The notes: a model not told the origin generated them from the sequence alone. A DNA stretch of 64,000 bases from Frateuria_A sp035695185 (GCF_035695185.1 NZ_DASSES010000090.1:1-64000), one strand, 5' to 3'. Positions 1 to 8,879 are shown, numbered from the stretch's first letter. Translations and numbers: made by a program.

Positions 1-2
1 GG

Positions 3-155
3 CGTCGCGCGCTGCTGGGCGGGCTGTTTGGCGCGGCGCTGCTCGGCTGCGCCACGCTGCTGTGGATCGCCGGCGGGCCGGACGGCTCGGACTGGGTCGC
101 GCTGGGCTGCCTGGTGGCCGCCCTGCTCGCCTTCCTCGCCAGCGCCCGCCGCTGA
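3..155 (+). CDS. C-terminal end of a small membrane protein (partial)
   Basis: The gene enters from outside the window and only its last 50 codons are visible, ending at TGA 153-155. The visible part has two strongly hydrophobic stretches (around GGLFGAALLGCATLLW and ALGCLVAALLAFLA) joined by a short polar turn, and ends in Arg-Arg. This suggests two membrane helices with a cytoplasmic tail. No family can be recognised from so short a piece. The 95 bp that follow, before truC, hold no clear gene. Confidence 0.5.
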   Translation, partial: RRALLGGLFGAALLGCATLLWIAGGPDGSDWVALGCLVAALLAFLASARR

Positions 156-250
156 CCACCACCCACTTCGCAGCGCCCGCTTGTGGGCGTTGCTCCGATG
201 CTCCGGAACCAGGGCCTCGCCCACCCCGTGGGCTCCTGCCAAAACTTTCC

Positions 251-1015
251 ATGCTCGACATCCTCTACCAGGACGACGCCCTGCTCGCGGTCAACAAACC
301 CGCAGGCCTGCCCGTGCACCGCTCGAAACTGATCGGCCCCGCCGACGCCTTTCTGGTCGACCTGCTGCGCGAGCAGGTCGGCGGCGAGCTGTTCCTCGCC
401 CACCGGCTCGACCGCGCCACCAGCGGCGTGCTGCTGGTCGCGCGCTCGGCCGCCGTGGCCGCGGCGCTGGGCGAGCAGTTCATGGGCCGCGAGGTGCACA
501 AGCAGTACCTGGCGGTGGTGCGCGGCTGGCCCGAGCCGACCGAGGGCCTGGTCGACTATCCGCTGCCCGGCTCGCGCGAGACCGGCCCGCGCCGCGAGGC
601 GCGCACGCACCACCGGCGCCTGGCCACGGTCGAGGTGCCGATTGCGCTCGGCCGTTATCCGCAGCAACGCTACGCGCTGGTGCTCGCCGAACCGGAGACC
701 GGCCGCTTCCGCCAGATCCGCAAGCACATGGCGCACATCCATCACCCGGTGATCGGCGATTGCCAGCACGGGCGCAGCGACCACAACCGCCTGTACAAGC
801 AGCATTTCGGCTGCCATCGCATGCTTCTGCACGCGTGGCGGCTGCAGTTCGCGCACCCGGTGAACGGTGCGCCGATGGCCCTGGAGGCTCCGCTGGACGC
901 GACGTTCCAGGCGGTACTGGAGCGCTTCGGCTGGAGCACCGCGACCGAGACCCCCCGGGCCGGACCACCGCACGATCGCGAGGCGGGCTTCAGCCGACCC
1001 TCGGCGATCCCCTAA
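251..1015 (+). CDS. truC: tRNA pseudouridine(65) synthase TruC
   Basis: A 254-residue RsuA/RluA-type pseudouridine synthase. TruC isomerises U65 of certain tRNAs in the cytoplasm. The catalytic motif HRLDRATSG is at residues 51-59 with Asp54, the position of the known TruC nucleophile. The N-terminal 'VNKPAGLPVHRS' and the late 'RQIRKHMAHI..PVIGD' blocks are family hallmarks. The open frame extends upstream to 62, but the family starts 'M-D-I-LYQDD', so ATG 251 is chosen; no strong ribosome binding site precedes it. It stands 9 bp before arfB in a forward run of translation-related genes. Length is normal and the call is firm; RluA-type relatives are the only alternative. Confidence 0.9.
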   Translation: MLDILYQDDALLAVNKPAGLPVHRSKLIGPADAFLVDLLREQVGGELFLAHRLDRATSGVLLVARSAAVAAALGEQFMGREVHKQYLAVVRGWPEPTEGLVDYPLPGSRETGPRREARTHHRRLATVEVPIALGRYPQQRYALVLAEPETGRFRQIRKHMAHIHHPVIGDCQHGRSDHNRLYKQHFGCHRMLLHAWRLQFAHPVNGAPMALEAPLDATFQAVLERFGWSTATETPRAGPPHDREAGFSRPSAIP

Positions 1016-1024
1016 ACTGCGCCG

Positions 1025-1447
1025 ATGCTGCACATCAGCCGCACCCTCGCCCTCCCCGATACCGAACTGACCGAGCGCTTCCTGCGCGCGGACGGCCCCG
1101 GCGGGCAGCACGTCAACCGCACCGAAAGTGCGGTCGAGCTGCGTTTCGACGTCGCCTCCTCGCCCTCGCTGCCCGAGCCGGTGCGCGCGCGCCTGCTGTC
1201 GCGGCGTGACCGGCGCATGACCGAGGAGGGCGTGCTGGTGATCCAGGCGCGTCGCTTCCGCGAGCAGGCGCGCAACCGCGACGACGCGCGTGAGCGGCTG
1301 GCCGAGATCGTGCGCGGTGCGCTGGTGGCGCCGAAGAAGCGCGTGCCCACCCGTCCCACGCGCGCCTCGCAGGAGCGCCGCCTGGCCGGCAAGCAGCAGC
1401 GCGGCAAGCTGAAGCAGAACCGTTCGCGCGACTGGAGCGGCGAATGA
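1025..1447 (+). CDS. arfB: Alternative ribosome-rescue factor ArfB (YaeJ-type peptidyl-tRNA hydrolase)
   Basis: A 140-residue class I release-factor-like protein. ArfB enters the empty mRNA channel of stalled ribosomes and hydrolyses peptidyl-tRNA. The GGQ motif is at residues 26-28 in the context 'DGPGGQHVNRTES'. The C-terminal tail is rich in Lys/Arg (about residues 100-140, including 'RKLAGKQQRGKLKQNR'-like basic runs), as expected for the helix that inserts into the mRNA channel. Its stop overlaps the next gene's ATG by 4 bp (ATGA), suggesting translational coupling. Confidence 0.93.
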   Translation: MLHISRTLALPDTELTERFLRADGPGGQHVNRTESAVELRFDVASSPSLPEPVRARLLSRRDRRMTEEGVLVIQARRFREQARNRDDARERLAEIVRGALVAPKKRVPTRPTRASQERRLAGKQQRGKLKQNRSRDWSGE

Positions 1448-2061
1448 ACGGACCCATCCTGCCGCCGGTGCCGCCGCAGGCACCGCGGTTCGAGAACCGC
1501 TTCTGGCCGTGGGTGATGCGCGGCCTGCTGCGCCTGTCCGGCTGGCGCCTGCTCGGCGAACTGCCGGACTGCCCGAAGCTGATCATCATCGGCGCCCCGC
1601 ACTCGTCCTACTGGGACGGCGTGTGGGGCCTGATGATGAAGGTCGCGATGCGGCTGGACATCAAGATCATGATCAAGCGGGAGGTGCTGGACAGTCCGCT
1701 CGGACTGATGCTGCGACCGCTCGGCATGATCGGCATCAACCGCAAGGCCGCGCTCAACGTGGTCGGGCAGATGGTCCGTCGCTACGCCGACCATCCGCGC
1801 ATGTGGCTGGGGATCACCCCGGAAGGGACACGCAAGCACGTGGTGCACTGGAAGAGCGGGTTCCTGCGTATCGCGCGCGAAGCCGAGGTGCCGATCCTGC
1901 CGGTATTCCTGGACTACCCGACCCGCACCTTCACCCTCGGCGCGCTGCAGTACGCCACCGACGATCCGGAGGCCGACATGGCGCGCATCCGGGCGCTGTT
2001 CCACGGCTACCGTGGCAAGCACCGCAATACCGAACAGGCGCAACCGGAACAGGATCTGTAA
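1444..2061 (+). CDS. 1-acylglycerol-3-phosphate acyltransferase family protein
   Basis: A 205-residue member of the PlsC-like acyltransferase superfamily, which transfers fatty acyl groups to lysophospholipids at the inner membrane. The HX4D catalytic motif is visible as HSSYWD near residue 53, and the second substrate-binding block as 'ITPEGTRK' near residue 123. 'GMIGINRKAA' fits the conserved region between them. The protein lacks long extra domains, so a small stand-alone enzyme is likely. The start overlaps arfB by 4 bp, and its TAA shares a base with the next ATG (TAATG). The substrate is not determined by sequence. Confidence 0.82.
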   Translation: MNGPILPPVPPQAPRFENRFWPWVMRGLLRLSGWRLLGELPDCPKLIIIGAPHSSYWDGVWGLMMKVAMRLDIKIMIKREVLDSPLGLMLRPLGMIGINRKAALNVVGQMVRRYADHPRMWLGITPEGTRKHVVHWKSGFLRIAREAEVPILPVFLDYPTRTFTLGALQYATDDPEADMARIRALFHGYRGKHRNTEQAQPEQDL

Positions 2062-2696
2062 TGGCCACACTCGGCATCGCGCACTTCGGCGCCTTCCTGC
2101 TCGCCTGCCTGGCGCTCAACCTCACGCCGGGGCTGGACACCTTCTACATCCTCGCCCGCAGCGGGCGCGAGGGGCGCGCCGTCGGCTTCGCCGCGGCGCT
2201 GGGCATCAACGCCGGCTGCCTGGTGCACACGGCAGCGGCGGTGTTGGGCGTGTCGGCGGTGCTGATGACTTCGGCACTGGCGTTCAGCCTGCTCAAGTAC
2301 CTGGGCGCGGCCTATCTGGTGTGGATCGGCCTGCGCATGCTGCTCTCGCGCACGGCCGAGCGCGCCCCCGCGGCGACCCGTGGCCGGGGCATGGACGCGG
2401 CGTTCCGCCAGGGTCTGCTGACCAATGTGCTCAACCCCAAGGTGGCGCTGTTCTACCTGGCGTTCCTGCCGCAGTTCGTCGCGCCGCAAGGCGGCCAGCC
2501 ACAACTGGCGTTGCTGGTGCTGGGCGTGAGTTTCATCGGCACGGGCCTGAGCTGGTCGCTGGTGCTGGCGCTGCTGGGCGGGCGCATCCACCGGTTGCTG
2601 CTCGCCCGGCCGCGACTGGGCGGCTGGATGGATCGCGCCTGCGGGGCGGTGCTGCTGGGTTTCGGCCTGCGGCTGGCATTGCAGCGGCAGGCCTGA
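2061..2696 (+). CDS. LysE/RhtB family amino-acid exporter
   Basis: A 211-residue inner-membrane protein of the LysE/RhtB transporter family, which exports amino acids or related small molecules. It shows the family signature 'LTPGLDTFYILARS' near residues 21-34 and 'GLLTNVLNPKVALFYLAFLPQF' around residues 118-139. About six hydrophobic segments are apparent. ATG 2061 overlaps the stop of the acyltransferase gene, so the two are probably co-transcribed. The substrate cannot be told. It ends 4 bp before the convergent LysR gene, with no visible terminator between them. Confidence 0.88.
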   Translation: MATLGIAHFGAFLLACLALNLTPGLDTFYILARSGREGRAVGFAAALGINAGCLVHTAAAVLGVSAVLMTSALAFSLLKYLGAAYLVWIGLRMLLSRTAERAPAATRGRGMDAAFRQGLLTNVLNPKVALFYLAFLPQFVAPQGGQPQLALLVLGVSFIGTGLSWSLVLALLGGRIHRLLLARPRLGGWMDRACGAVLLGFGLRLALQRQA

Positions 2697-2700
2697 TCGC

Positions 2701-3723
2701 CTAGCGACCCGAATGGCCCGGCTCGTCGTGCTCGCGATGGGTCAGCAGGCCCGGCCTGACCATGTCGACGAAGGCGCGCGCCTCCGGGCTGAGAAACTTG
2801 CCCTTGCGCATGACCACCCCGTAGCTGCGCTGGGGAAAGTAGCGCTTCATGTTGCGCACGGCCAGGCGCGCGTGATCGGCCGCGGTGATGCAGATGCCGG
2901 TGACGATCGAAATGCCGAGCCCGGAGGCGACGTACTCCTTGATCACCTCCCAGCCGCCCACCTCGATCGCCACCTGGTAAGGCACCTGTCGCTGCTGGAA
3001 CACCAGGTCGACCAGCCGGTAGGTGGACAGCCGCTGCGGCGGCAGGATCAGGCCGTAGGGCGATAGGTCCTCCAGCGCCACGTCCGGCTTGTGCGCCAGC
3101 GGGTGGTCCAGCGGCGTGATCAGCAGCGGATCGAAGTGCCGCAGCGGCGCCCAGGCAATGTCGTTGGGGACGTCCAGCATCGAGCCGACCGCGAAGTCGG
3201 CCTCGTCCGCGCGCAGCAGCGCCAGGCCGTCGCGGCCGGTGACATTGGCCAGCTGCAGGTGCACCGCCGGGAACGCCTCGCGGTAGCGGCGCACCAGGTC
3301 CGGCAGCAGGTACTGGATGGTCGAGGCGCCTGCGGCAATGGTCAGCCGTCCGGCCGTGAGGCCCTTGACCCGCGCCTGGAAGTCGCGGTCCAGGTTTTCC
3401 CAGCCCTCGATCAGCGGGCGCGCCAGCTCGTACAGCGCCTCGCCGGCGTCGGTCAGATTGATACGCCGGCGCCGCCGTTCCAGCAGCGGCACGCCGAGTT
3501 CACGCTCCAGAGCCTGCAATTGCAGGGTGACGGTCGGCTGGGAGAGGAACAGCGCCTCGGCCGCGCGGGTGAGCGTCCCCAGCTTGACGATGCTGACGAA
3601 GGCACGCAGCTGTTTGTGGCGGTTGCCCTTGTAGTAATAGCGCTCGGCGGCTTCCACCGCGCCCTGACCCTTGGCAACCGTCTTGCGGGCCCCTGCGCGA
3701 CGTACCTGACTCGTTCGGTTCAC
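2701..3723 (-). CDS. LysR-type regulator divergent from the glyoxylate-shunt genes
   Basis: A LysR-family transcription factor of 340 residues if it starts at GTG 3723. That GTG is preceded by GGGAG about 10 bp upstream; the open frame continues to 3825, but that extension would cross the probable promoter region. The helix-turn-helix is seen in 'TLTRAAEALFLSQPTVTLQ'. The rest is a periplasmic-binding-protein-like effector domain. The N-terminus has about 40 extra basic residues ahead of the HTH compared with a normal LysR protein. Its position head-to-head with aceB suggests that it controls the aceB-aceA genes, perhaps in response to a central metabolite; this is inferred from position only. 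Confidence 0.85.
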   Translation of the reverse strand: MNRTSQVRRAGARKTVAKGQGAVEAAERYYYKGNRHKQLRAFVSIVKLGTLTRAAEALFLSQPTVTLQLQALERELGVPLLERRRRRINLTDAGEALYELARPLIEGWENLDRDFQARVKGLTAGRLTIAAGASTIQYLLPDLVRRYREAFPAVHLQLANVTGRDGLALLRADEADFAVGSMLDVPNDIAWAPLRHFDPLLITPLDHPLAHKPDVALEDLSPYGLILPPQRLSTYRLVDLVFQQRQVPYQVAIEVGGWEVIKEYVASGLGISIVTGICITAADHARLAVRNMKRYFPQRSYGVVMRKGKFLSPEARAFVDMVRPGLLTHREHDEPGHSGR

Positions 3724-3777
3724 GGTCGTTGAGCTCCCGGGCTGGCGGATTGGCGCACTTTTGCCGACTACTTTGGT

Positions 3778-3817
3778 TTTCTCAATAAGAAAGATTGAAA
3801 CATTCGCTTTGTCAAAG
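3778..3817. promoter_or_regulatory. AT-rich divergent promoter region with small palindromes (lysR / aceB)
   Basis: The 143 bp between the LysR gene and aceB hold an unusually AT-rich patch. Two dyads are visible: TTTCT-N5-AGAAA at 3778-3792 and CTTTG-T-CAAAG at 3807-3817. LysR regulators bind short interrupted palindromes in such divergent regions, so these are candidate operator sites. No promoter hexamers are convincing enough to name. Confidence 0.35.
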
Positions 3818-3866
3818 GCGAGCATGCCGTCCTAGCGTGGATGCACCCCCTCACGGAGCTCCACCC

Positions 3867-5486
3867 ATGGCCGTCCCGCAGGAACGACTCGATCCCGGCC
3901 CGCTCACCGTTCGCGGCGACGTCACCGCCCACGCCGACCTCCTCACCCACGATGCGCTGGCCTTCCTGGCCGACTTCCACCGTCGCTTCGATGCCCGTCG
4001 GCGTGAACTGCTGGCGGCCCGCGCCGAACGCCAGGCCGGCTGGGATGCCGGTGCCCTGCCGGACTTCCGCGCTGACACCCGTGCCATCCGCGAGGCCGCC
4101 TGGCAGGTGGCGCCGATCCCTGCCGCGCTGCGCGACCGCCGCGTGGAGATCACCGGCCCGGTCGAGCGCAAGATGATCATCAACGCGCTCAACTCGGGCG
4201 CGAAGGTGTTCATGGCGGATTTCGAGGACGCCACCACGCCGACCCTGGCCAACCAGCTGGACGGGCAGCAGAACCTGGTCGACGCGGTCGCCGGCACCAT
4301 CGCCTGGCGCTCGGCCGACGGGCGCGACTACAAGCTCGGCGCCGACCCGGCGGTGCTGGTGGTACGCCCGCGCGGATGGCACCTGCCCGAACGCCACTTC
4401 GAGGTCGATGGCGAGCCGATGGCCGGCGCGCTGGTCGACTTCGGCCTGTTCGCCTACCACAACGCCCGCGCCCTGCAGGCCCGGGATCGGGGGCCGTACT
4501 TCTACCTGCCCAAGCTCGAGGCCATGGAAGAGGCCGCGCTGTGGGACGAGGTGATGGCGCACGCCGAAAGCCGGCTCGGCCTGCCGCACGGCTGCATGAA
4601 AGCAACGGTGCTGATCGAGACCCTGCCGGCAGCGTTCCAGATGGACGAGATCCTGCACGCGCTGCGCGAGCGCGCGGTCGGCCTGAACTGCGGGCGCTGG
4701 GACTACATCTTCTCTTATCTCAAGACACTGCGCGGGCACCACGACCGCCTGTTGCCCGAGCGCGGCCAGGTGCAGATGACGGTGCCCTTCCTGAAGGCCT
4801 ATTCGGAGCTGCTGGTCAGGACCTGCCACCGCCGTGGCGCCTTCGCCATGGGCGGCATGGCGGCACAGATTCCGATCAAGGGCGACGAGGCAGCCAACGA
4901 GGCGGCACTGGAGAAGGTCCGTGCGGACAAGCTGCGTGAGGTCCATGCCGGCCACGACGGTACCTGGGTCGCGCACCCCGCGCTCGTCCCCGTGGCGCAG
5001 GAGATCTTCGACCGCTACATGCCAGAGGCCAACCAGCTGCACGTGCTGCGCGAGGACGTGAAGGTCAGCCGCGACCAGCTGCTGGCGCCGGCCTGCGGCA
5101 CCATCACCCGCGCCGGGTTCGACAACAACGTCGAAGTGGCGCTGCGCTACACCGCGGCCTGGCTCGACGGCCTGGGCTGCGTGCCGATCCACCACCTGAT
5201 GGAGGATGCGGCCACCGCCGAGATCGCCCGGGCGCAGCTGTGGCAGTGGCTGCACTACGCCGGCGACGTCGTCTCCGATTGCGTGCCGCTGGAATTTCCC
5301 GACGGCGCGCCGATCGACATGGCGCTATTCGACCGGGCGCTGGCGGCCCACACGCATCGCCTGCGCGAGAGCACGCATCCGGGCGCCCACCGCGCCGACG
5401 ACGCCGCCCGGCTGCTGTCCGAGCTGACCCATGCCGACCAGCTCGGCGCCTTCCTCACCCTGCCCGCCTACGCCCGACTGGCCTGA
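3867..5486 (+). CDS. aceB: Malate synthase A
   Basis: A 539-residue malate synthase, the size of the A isoform. It condenses glyoxylate with acetyl-CoA to malate in the glyoxylate shunt, in the cytoplasm. Family blocks visible include 'MADFEDATTPT' (about residues 115-125), 'VRPRGWHLPERH', 'ATVLIETLPAAFQMDEILHALR', 'GLNCGRWDYIFSY' and 'TVPFLKAYSELLVRTCH'. ATG 3867 is chosen because a GGAG lies about 8 bp upstream and 'MAVPQ' gives the usual length; the frame runs on to 3795. aceA follows after 99 bp that contain a REP-like palindrome. Confidence 0.95.
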   Translation: MAVPQERLDPGPLTVRGDVTAHADLLTHDALAFLADFHRRFDARRRELLAARAERQAGWDAGALPDFRADTRAIREAAWQVAPIPAALRDRRVEITGPVERKMIINALNSGAKVFMADFEDATTPTLANQLDGQQNLVDAVAGTIAWRSADGRDYKLGADPAVLVVRPRGWHLPERHFEVDGEPMAGALVDFGLFAYHNARALQARDRGPYFYLPKLEAMEEAALWDEVMAHAESRLGLPHGCMKATVLIETLPAAFQMDEILHALRERAVGLNCGRWDYIFSYLKTLRGHHDRLLPERGQVQMTVPFLKAYSELLVRTCHRRGAFAMGGMAAQIPIKGDEAANEAALEKVRADKLREVHAGHDGTWVAHPALVPVAQEIFDRYMPEANQLHVLREDVKVSRDQLLAPACGTITRAGFDNNVEVALRYTAAWLDGLGCVPIHHLMEDAATAEIARAQLWQWLHYAGDVVSDCVPLEFPDGAPIDMALFDRALAAHTHRLRESTHPGAHRADDAARLLSELTHADQLGAFLTLPAYARLA

Positions 5487-5496
5487 CCGCCGCCTT

Positions 5497-5556
5497 TGTC
5501 GGAACGCACTATGTGCGACCCGCGGAATCACGGTCGCGCATCGGTGCGCTCCTACG
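5497..5556. repeat. REP-like palindrome, 'GTAGGAGCGCACC' family (copy 1, full)
   Basis: Read on the reverse strand, this about 58-bp element begins GTAGGAGCGCACC and then GCGCGACCGTG. A degenerate mirror (CGCGGGTCGCACATAGTGCG..TCCGAC) follows, making an imperfect cruciform. A half copy sits at 12192-12221 and a variant hairpin at 19111-19160. It lies between aceB and aceA and could stabilise or attenuate the transcript. Such dispersed palindromes are typical of this bacterial group. Confidence 0.65.
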
Positions 5557-5585
5557 GGATCCCCGCTCACGGAGCCTAGCAACCC

Positions 5586-6881
5586 ATGAAAACCACTCTC
5601 CCGACCGCCGAACAGATCACCCTGGACTGGACCAACAACCCGCGCTGGGCGGGCGTACGCCGCAATTACAGTGCCGAGGACGTCGCACGCCTGCGTGGCA
5701 CGGTGCCGATCGAGCATTCGCTGGCCCGCCATGGTGCCGAGAAGCTCTGGCACCTGCTGCACAAGGAAGACTTCGTCAATGCGCTGGGTGCGCTGACCGG
5801 TAACCAGGCGATGCAGCAGGTCAATGCGGGCCTGAAGGCGATCTATCTCTCCGGCTGGCAGGTCGCGGCCGACGCCAACCTCGCCGGCGAGATGTATCCG
5901 GACCAGTCGCTCTACCCGGCCAACTCGGTGCCACAGGTGGTCAAGCGCATCAACAATGCGCTGCTGCGCGCCGACCAGCTGCACCACGCCGAAGGCAGCG
6001 ACGAAATCGACTGGCTGGCGCCGATCGTGGCCGACGCGGAGGCCGGCTTCGGCGGTGTGCTCAACGCGTTCGAGCTGATGAAGGCGATGATCGAGGCCGG
6101 CGCCGCCGGCGTGCACTTCGAGGATCAGCTCGCCGCGGTGAAAAAGTGCGGCCACATGGGCGGCAAGGTGCTGGTGCCCACCCGCGAGGCGGTCGACAAG
6201 CTCACTGCCGCGCGCCTGGCCGCCGATGTCTGTGGCGTGCCGACCTTGCTGGTGGCACGCACCGACGCCGACGCGGCCGACCTGCTCACTTCCGACGTCG
6301 ACGACAACGACAAGCCCTTCCTCACCGGCGAGCGCACCGTGGAGGGCTTCTTCCGCGTCAGGCCCGGCCTGGACCAGGCGATCAGCCGCGGCCTGGCCTA
6401 CGCGCCCTATGCGGACCTGGTCTGGTGCGAGACCAGCAAACCGAACCTCGACGACGCGCGGCGCTTCGCCGAGGCGATCCGCGGCAAATACCCGGACAAG
6501 CTGCTGGCCTACAACTGCTCGCCCAGCTTCAACTGGCGCAAAAACCTGGACGACGCGACCATCGCCAGGTTCCAGCGCGAGCTCGGTGCCATGGGCTACA
6601 AGTTCCAGTTCATTACCCTGGCCGGCTTCCACAGCCTCAACTACGGCATGTTCGAACTCGCGCACGGCTATGCGCGCCGCCAGATGAGCGCCTTCGTGGA
6701 CCTGCAGGAGCAGGAGTTCGCGGCCGCCGAGCGCGGCTTCACGGCCGTAAAGCACCAGCGCGAAGTCGGCACCGGCTACTTCGACCAGGTGACCCAGGCG
6801 ATCCAGCAGGGGCAGTCCTCGACGGTCGCCCTGAAGGGCTCGACCGAGGAAGCGCAGTTTCAGCGCGCCTCCGCGGCCTGA
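5586..6881 (+). CDS. aceA: Isocitrate lyase
   Basis: A 431-residue isocitrate lyase, which splits isocitrate into succinate and glyoxylate, the first step of the glyoxylate shunt. The catalytic signature KKCGHMGGK occupies residues 186-194 with the active Cys188. 'SGWQVAADANLAGEMYPDQSLYP' (split over residues 89-111), 'VARTDADAADLLTSD' and 'NCSPSFNWRKNLDD' are further family blocks. It follows aceB and precedes a long non-coding stretch with a terminator-like hairpin. The length matches the short bacterial form. Confidence 0.97.
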   Translation: MKTTLPTAEQITLDWTNNPRWAGVRRNYSAEDVARLRGTVPIEHSLARHGAEKLWHLLHKEDFVNALGALTGNQAMQQVNAGLKAIYLSGWQVAADANLAGEMYPDQSLYPANSVPQVVKRINNALLRADQLHHAEGSDEIDWLAPIVADAEAGFGGVLNAFELMKAMIEAGAAGVHFEDQLAAVKKCGHMGGKVLVPTREAVDKLTAARLAADVCGVPTLLVARTDADAADLLTSDVDDNDKPFLTGERTVEGFFRVRPGLDQAISRGLAYAPYADLVWCETSKPNLDDARRFAEAIRGKYPDKLLAYNCSPSFNWRKNLDDATIARFQRELGAMGYKFQFITLAGFHSLNYGMFELAHGYARRQMSAFVDLQEQEFAAAERGFTAVKHQREVGTGYFDQVTQAIQQGQSSTVALKGSTEEAQFQRASAA

Positions 6882-6892
6882 CCCCGGCGCCG

Positions 6893-6927
6893 TTGCCTCC
6901 GTCTCTCCTCCGGGGAGAGGGAGGCAA
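6893..6927. terminator. Stem-loop downstream of aceA
   Basis: TTGCCTCC pairs with GGAGGCAA and, after a 2-nt bulge, CTCTCC pairs with GGAGAG around a 5-nt loop. This gives about 14 bp of stem starting 12 bp after the aceA stop. No T-run follows, so it may act as a 3' stabiliser or a weak terminator. Its core (CTCTCC..GGAGAG) belongs to a repeat type also seen at 34146-34174 and 46309-46423. Confidence 0.45.
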
Positions 6928-7376
6928 GGCTCGCCGGGAGCCGGGAAGAACACGTCGATCGCGCGGGTGCCGGAAACAGGCGCCAGGCACCGACCGCCGG
7001 CGGGTATCAACGCGATCGCCGGCCAGACCGCTTTCAGTTGCGGCAACCGCAGGCGTCGTCCGCCAGCACCACGCGAGAGCCGGCGTCGGCCAGAACCACG
7101 CGGCGGGTGCCGTGGCTGCGGTAGCCGGGCGACCCCGTTCCACGGACCCGCCCCCTCACCGACCGGTGGAGAGCCGGCTGCGCGGAACCGGATACGCCCG
7201 CTCCTCTAAGGATCGGGCAAACGGGGGGTGTATCGGGAGGAGAGGCCGGCCCCGGTATCGGGCGAGGGGGGGAGGGGTACCGATACCGGGGCGGCGGGCC
7301 GGATGCAATTAAGTACCGGCGAGTGCAGATATTAGACCTCGCCCGGGCGAAGTCAATACCCATCAGTTCAGTAATC
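6928..7376. other. Long gene-free interval between aceA and comM
   Basis: About 450 bp without a credible gene; the frames present are Arg/Pro-rich shadows. It contains a 13-bp perfect inverted repeat, 7249-7261 with 7280-7292 (GCCCCGGTATCGG and its complement), around an 18-nt G-rich loop. A less GC-rich patch at about 7300-7380 runs into the end of comM. No tRNA, small RNA or promoter could be named. Confidence 0.5.
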
Positions 7377-8879
7377 TCAGAAGCGGCGGTATTGCAGTGC
7401 CTCGGCCAGGTGCGACCGGTCCAGCAGGGCCGACCCACCGTCGAGGTCGGCGATCGAGCGCGCCACGCGCAGGACGCGGTGGTAGGCCCGCGCCGACAGC
7501 CCCAGCCGCTCCAGCGACGCCTCGAACCAGCGCCGCTCGGCCGCGCCGAGTGCGCAGTCCCGTTCCAGCTCGCGGGTATTGATCTCGGCATTGGGCCGCC
7601 CGGCCCGGGCCAACGCCCGCTCGCGTGCCTGGACTACGCGGGCACGTACGGTGGCTGAGTCCTCGTCGTACACGCTTCGCGGTGCACCCAGTTCGGCAAG
7701 CGGCACGCGCGGCACTTCCACGCACAGGTCGATGCGGTCGAGCAGCGGCCCGGATATGCGGCCCCGGTAGCGCTGGATCTGGTCGGGCGTGCAGCGGCAG
7801 CGCTCGCGGGCGTCGCCGGCATAGCCGCACGGGCACGGGTTCATCGCCGCGACCAATTGGAACTGGGCCGGGAAGGTCGATTGCCGGGCGGCGCGCGACA
7901 CCAGAATCTGTCCCGACTCCAGCGGCTCCCGCAACACCTCGAGTACGTGCCGGGTGAACTCGGGCAGTTCGTCCAGGAACAACACGCCGTTGTGCGCCAG
8001 CGAGATCTCGCCCGGGCGCGGATGCGAACCGCCACCGACCAGCGCCACCGCGGACGCGGTGTGGTGCGGTGCGCGGAACGGCCGCTGGCGCCAGCGCGCC
8101 GGATCCACACGTTGACCGGCGACGGACAGCACCGCGCATGTTTCCAGGGCCTCGCTCTCGCCCAGCGGTGGCAGGATGCCAGGCAGGCGCTCGGCCAGCA
8201 TCGTCTTGCCGGTGCCGGGCGGGCCTATCAGCAAAAGGTGGTGGCCGCCCGCAGCAGCGATTTCCAGGGCCCGGCGCGCCTGCAACTGGCCGCGCACGTC
8301 GACCAGGTCCGACACACCCGGATCGATCGCCTGCCCGTCGTCGGCAGGGCCCGGCAAGGCCAGTTCCCGTGCGTCGCGCAGCCAGCCGCAGACGTCGGCC
8401 AGGGTATCGGCCACCAGCACGTCCGCCTCCGGCACCAGCGCAGCCTCGGCAGCATTGGCGCGCGGCACCACCACGCGCCGGCCGCGCGCGCGCGCGCGCA
8501 ACAGTGCCGGCAGCACCCCGGAGACACCGCGCAGGTCGCCCGACAGCGCCAGTTCACCGAGGAACTCGCATTCGTCCAGTTTCTCGCGCGGTACCTGGCC
8601 ACCCGCGGCAAGGATGCCGAGCGCAATCGCCAGGTCGAAACGGCCGCCATCCTTGGGCAGCTCGGCGGGTGCCAGATTCACCGTGACCTTGCGGTTGGGA
8701 TATTCGAACGCGGCGTTTTGGATCGCCACGCGGACGCGATCGCGCGCCTCGCGCACTGCCGCTTCCGGCAGCCCGACGATATGCGTACCGGGCAGGCCAC
8801 CAGAGAGATGCACCTCGACCATCACCTGGGGCGCGGCGACACCTTCCTGGGCGCGACTGAGGGTGACGGCCAGGCTCAC
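7377..8879 (-). CDS. comM: Mg-chelatase-like AAA+ ATPase ComM (YifB)
   Basis: A 500-residue YifB/ComM protein, a hexameric AAA+ helicase that promotes branch migration during natural transformation. The order is an N-terminal Lon-protease-like fold (residues about 1-170), then the AAA+ module with Walker A 'GPPGTGKTML', 'FRAPHHTASAVALVGGG' and 'NGVLFLDELPEF', then a C-terminal Mg-chelatase-like region. The open frame runs up to 9071, but homologues begin M-S-L-A-V, matching GTG 8879 (V-S-L-A-V-T), so that start is taken. A possible ring of Cys (CPCGYAGDARERCRC) is also present as in the family. Confidence 0.92.
   Translation of the reverse strand: MSLAVTLSRAQEGVAAPQVMVEVHLSGGLPGTHIVGLPEAAVREARDRVRVAIQNAAFEYPNRKVTVNLAPAELPKDGGRFDLAIALGILAAGGQVPREKLDECEFLGELALSGDLRGVSGVLPALLRARARGRRVVVPRANAAEAALVPEADVLVADTLADVCGWLRDARELALPGPADDGQAIDPGVSDLVDVRGQLQARRALEIAAAGGHHLLLIGPPGTGKTMLAERLPGILPPLGESEALETCAVLSVAGQRVDPARWRQRPFRAPHHTASAVALVGGGSHPRPGEISLAHNGVLFLDELPEFTRHVLEVLREPLESGQILVSRAARQSTFPAQFQLVAAMNPCPCGYAGDARERCRCTPDQIQRYRGRISGPLLDRIDLCVEVPRVPLAELGAPRSVYDEDSATVRARVVQARERALARAGRPNAEINTRELERDCALGAAERRWFEASLERLGLSARAYHRVLRVARSIADLDGGSALLDRSHLAEALQYRRF

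Noticed and set aside
6146..7312. A 388-codon forward frame running past the end of aceA
   Set aside because: It overlaps aceA in another frame and is Arg/Pro-rich; the portion beyond aceA has no conserved blocks.
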